Source of the DNA: Quadrisphaera sp. INWT6
GTDB lineage: Bacteria > Actinomycetota > Actinomycetes > Actinomycetales > Quadrisphaeraceae
Assembly: GCF_015390235.1 (NCBI RefSeq)
Contig: NZ_VUOH01000005.1
Location: 434,001 to 498,000 of the forward strand
Reading direction: 5' to 3'
Length of the DNA stretch: 64,000 nt
The notes under the pieces are model-generated. The model had not been told where the DNA came from. It worked only from the letters and a program-made list of their open reading frames with translations, and searched no databases. Every line of letters begins with the position of its first letter. The stretch's first letter is position 1. Both the position numbers and the translations under genes were made by a program. Positions 61,878 through 64,000 of this stretch are shown here, in pieces.

Positions 61878-62381
61878 TCAGGCGACCGGCGGGCACCCGG
61901 TGGGCACCGGGGCCGCTGCCGGCCGGCGGGCCGCCTTCACCTGGGCGTACCAGCGGTTGGACTCGGGCCGGAAGAGCAGCACGATGACGGCGACGGCCAG
62001 CACCAGGCGCAGCGCGGCGGTCACGGCGAGGAGCGAGCCGTCGGTCAGGGACGTGAGGCTCGAGAACGCGGCGAGGCCGGCGAACGCGGTGACCACGATG
62101 CGGGCCCAGCCGTGGCCGCGCCCCGCCAGGAGGCCGAAGACGAGCCAGAGGGCGGCCCCGACGAGGGCGCCGACGACACCGGCCACGACAGCGATCGTGG
62201 TGAGCGTCTCGGTGAGCTGCGGGTCGGCGCCGGTGGCCGTGATCGCCCGGGAGCGAGCGCCACCCGCGTCGAGCACGATGAGGAGGGCCTCGAGGAGGGC
62301 GACCGACGCCACGGCGACGACGAGCCTGACGGCGAGGGCGACCGGCCGGGGGCGCGGCGGAGGAGTGATCATGAGAGACAC
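61878..62381 (-). CDS. Four-helix membrane protein, unknown
   Basis: 167 residues. Helices at about 15-37, 57-85, 95-112 and 120-140; the loop between the first two has AGGARSRAITATGADPQLTETLTT; the tail FRPESNRWYAQVKAARRPAAAPVPTGCPP is basic and Pro-rich. FRPESNRWY is a motif shared with small actinobacterial membrane proteins. GTG 62381 has GGAGG 8 bases upstream; ATG 62372 is an alternative. Confidence 0.7.
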   Translation of the reverse strand: MSLMITPPPRPRPVALAVRLVVAVASVALLEALLIVLDAGGARSRAITATGADPQLTETLTTIAVVAGVVGALVGAALWLVFGLLAGRGHGWARIVVTAFAGLAAFSSLTSLTDGSLLAVTAALRLVLAVAVIVLLFRPESNRWYAQVKAARRPAAAPVPTGCPPVA

Positions 62382-62448
62382 GATGACCCTCCGACCGGGC
62401 CGCGCGGTGTCCCTGTCACCCTGACGGGTGACAGGAGCACCCGGGTGC

Positions 62449-63621
62449 TCAGGGTGCGGCGACCTGCGCGCGACGCTCCCCGGTCGGCTGCTCCAGCAGC
62501 GCCGACACGGCGTCGGCCACGGCGTCAGGACGCTCCACGATCATCATGTGGCCGGTCCCCCCGACCACGCGCAGCCGCGCCTGCGGCACCGCCTCGGCGA
62601 GGGCGCGGGCGTGCGCGGGCGGTGTCAGGCGGTCGTGGTCTCCCACCAGCACGGACACCGGCACGCCCGACGCCGCCAGGTGCGGGAGCACTGCGCTCTC
62701 GTCGTGCGCCATGAGCGCCGCGAACCACTCACCCGTCGTCCGCCCCGAGACCCGCCCCATCGCCCGCATCGTGTCGCCGACCAGGCGCGGGTCGACCCCG
62801 GGGCCGTAGTTGGCCCGCTGCGCCAGCAGCCGCGGCGCGCGGGGCACGAGCAGGTCCTGGGGGAGCCGGGCCAGCGCGGACATCAGCGGCGCGAGGGGGC
62901 GGCCCGCCGCCGACAGCCCACCGGCCGACGTGCTCACCAGCAGGAGCCCGCGGGTGCGGGCGTCCAGCAGGCCCGGCGCCCGGGCGCTCGCGGAGAGCAG
63001 CGCCATCCCGCCCATCGAGTGGCCGACGAGCACCAGCGGCCCCTCGGGGGCGCAGGTGTCGACGACGGAGGCGAGGTCGTCCCCGAGCCGCCGGATCGAG
63101 GCCACCGACCCGCCGCGGGGGCCGAGCGGCGAGAGCGGCCCGCGGGCGGCGGAGGAGCCGTGGCCGCGCTGGTCGTAGCGGACCACCCGCACGTCCGGGC
63201 GGCGCTGGACCAGCTCGCCCAGCACCCGGTCCCAGACGACGGCGGCGAGGGTCCACCCGTGCACGAGCACGACCGTCGGCGGGGCGGGCGTCCTGCCGCG
63301 GACGCGGTCGCGCCACCGCGGCTGGGGCGGTCGCGCCGGCTCGTGCACCCAGGCGGCCAGGGCGGCGCCGTCGTCGGCGAGCACCCAGCCGTCGGGCTCC
63401 CGCGCGCCGGGCCGGGGTCCCGGGGTCTCAGCGACCTCCCCGGCGACCTCCCCGGCGACCTCCCCGGAGGCCGCCGCCAGCGCTCCCGCCAGCGGACCGC
63501 GCTGTCCGCGGCGCCCGGGGCGTTCACCGCCGAGGCGCCGCGGGGACCCTGCGAGGTCGACGGCCCGAGCGGGGCGCCGAGGGCCCCCGGCGGGGTGACG
63601 ACGGACCGACCGACCGTCCAC
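62449..63621 (-). CDS. Alpha/beta hydrolase
   Basis: About 390 residues. The hydrolase domain (about 75-375) has PTVVLVHGWTLAAVVWDRVL (oxyanion HGW), VVRYDQRGHGSS, the nucleophile GPLVLVGHSMGGMALLSAS (Ser), VLVGDHDRLTPPAHARAL (Asp) and VVGGTGHMMIVERP (His). It is close to esterase/epoxide-hydrolase-like enzymes. The N-terminal 75 residues are Arg/Gly/Pro-rich and contain a GEVA repeat; the real start may lie downstream (for example near residue 60). Converges with no gene; follows ExoIII on the same strand by 18 bases. Confidence 0.8.
   Translation of the reverse strand: MDGRSVRRHPAGGPRRPARAVDLAGSPRRLGGERPGRRGQRGPLAGALAAASGEVAGEVAGEVAETPGPRPGAREPDGWVLADDGAALAAWVHEPARPPQPRWRDRVRGRTPAPPTVVLVHGWTLAAVVWDRVLGELVQRRPDVRVVRYDQRGHGSSAARGPLSPLGPRGGSVASIRRLGDDLASVVDTCAPEGPLVLVGHSMGGMALLSASARAPGLLDARTRGLLLVSTSAGGLSAAGRPLAPLMSALARLPQDLLVPRAPRLLAQRANYGPGVDPRLVGDTMRAMGRVSGRTTGEWFAALMAHDESAVLPHLAASGVPVSVLVGDHDRLTPPAHARALAEAVPQARLRVVGGTGHMMIVERPDAVADAVSALLEQPTGERRAQVAAP
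63432..63467 (-). repeat. Three 12-bp tandem repeats in the hydrolase N-terminus
   Basis: CGACCTCCCCGG repeated three times in register (plus strand), encoding GEVAGEVAGEVA on the minus strand. Likely slippage-prone, length change stays in frame. Confidence 0.8.
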
Positions 63622-63639
63622 GGGAGCCTCCGCGCCGCG

Positions 63640-64000
63640 TCAGCGCAGGTCGACGACGACGGGCGCGTGGTCGGAGGCGCCCTTGCCCTTGCGCTCCTCG
63701 CGGTCGACGAAGGCGCCCTCGACCCGGCGCGCCAGCGCCGGTGAGCACAGCGCGAAGTCGATGCGCATGCCCTCGCGGCGCGGGAAGCGCAGCTGCTTGT
63801 AGTCCCAGTAGGTGTAGACGCCCGGGCCGGGGGCGTGGGGCCGCACGACGTCGGCGAAGCCCGCGTCGACCACCGCCTCGAACGCGGCCCGCTCGGGCGC
63901 CGAGACGTGGGTGGACCCCTCGAACGCCGCGACGTCCCACACGTCGTCGTCGGTCGGGGCGACGTTCCAGTCACCGCAGAGGGCGACCTGCGCCTCCGGG
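63640..64000 (-). CDS. xth: Exodeoxyribonuclease III, 3' part (start outside window)
   Basis: C-terminal 119 residues of an EEP-superfamily nuclease; the frame stays open to the window end. ALCGDWNVAPTDDDVWDV carries the catalytic Asp and Asn of the GDxN motif; STHVSAPERAAFEAVVDAGFADVVR, YTYWDYKQLRFPRREGMRIDFALCSP and the final ASDHAPVVVDL with the catalytic His are all ExoIII signatures. It removes damage at AP sites and 3' ends. Start and first half lie beyond position 64000. Confidence 0.93.
   Translation of the reverse strand, partial: PEAQVALCGDWNVAPTDDDVWDVAAFEGSTHVSAPERAAFEAVVDAGFADVVRPHAPGPGVYTYWDYKQLRFPRREGMRIDFALCSPALARRVEGAFVDREERKGKGASDHAPVVVDLR

Overview
The window is chromosomal DNA from a very GC-rich actinomycete. 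GTG starts are common, coding density is high, and many genes have an A/T-poor -10 hexamer placed 6-8 bases before the start codon, as in leaderless actinobacterial transcripts. HspR/HAIR, IdeR-type and LexA-type boxes and a YkoEDC thiamine cluster fit Actinomycetota. A Kineosporiales-like bacterium (Kineococcus/Quadrisphaera type) is my guess only; no rRNA or other decisive marker is present. There is no prophage, insertion sequence or CRISPR array, and no stretch longer than about 220 bases lacks a gene.

Layout. 1-9950: end of an MFS transporter, GNAT acetyltransferase, lycopene cyclase, PAP2 phosphatase and ABC exporter (three overlapping genes), HAD hydrolase, CPBP protease, dicarboxylate symporter, small membrane protein, aldo/keto reductase. 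10012-17399: purB, a degenerate M23-like membrane protein, a glycosyltransferase/MOSC pair, a WXG100-like protein coupled to a lipase-like protein, a sugar porter. 17502-23877: HisC-like aminotransferase, a 2-oxoacid dehydrogenase E1a-E1b-E2 operon with a nested-palindrome promoter, a 42-bp palindromic tandem array, aroQ, and a nitrilase-family gene that appears to share a -10 element with aroQ. 23981-32261: an iron-box-controlled DUF2470 protein, a CopD-CtaG fusion, S9 peptidase, Gfo/Idh/MocA oxidoreductase, an NHLRC2-like thioredoxin/propeller protein. 32297-36707: XRE-cupin regulator divergent from azlCD with a twin operator, a stand-alone LigD-type polymerase domain, three small or low-complexity proteins, tRNA-Gly(CCC).

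36761-43920: a conserved protein of unknown function, dcd, a hypothetical protein, a DUF4235 pair, then a TPP riboswitch controlling ykoE-ykoD-ykoC. 44094-49046: GNAT, then the HspR-regulated operon dnaK-grpE-dnaJ-hspR with two HAIR operators and a strong hairpin before dnaJ. 49116-50310: a LexA-box promoter with a structured leader drives a DUF4262 gene, followed closely by a YefM/YoeB toxin-antitoxin pair. 50381-55459: small membrane protein, aldo/keto reductase, ICL/PEP-mutase protein, GGDEF protein, gnd. 55624-64000: DUF2786 protein, manganese catalase, clpB behind a two-tier palindrome with a HAIR core, lipoprotein and membrane proteins, alpha/beta hydrolase, and the 3' part of exodeoxyribonuclease III.

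Working together: hspR encodes the repressor predicted to act at the HAIR sites before dnaK and clpB, so the window carries both the regulator and two of its targets. Stress and repair functions are frequent (Mn catalase, LigD polymerase, ExoIII, dcd, chaperones, SOS-type promoter, toxin-antitoxin, carotenoid cyclisation), but they are dispersed and no single large novel system is visible. The most unusual signals are regulatory: the shared divergent -10, the nested palindromes, the twin operator and the palindromic array.
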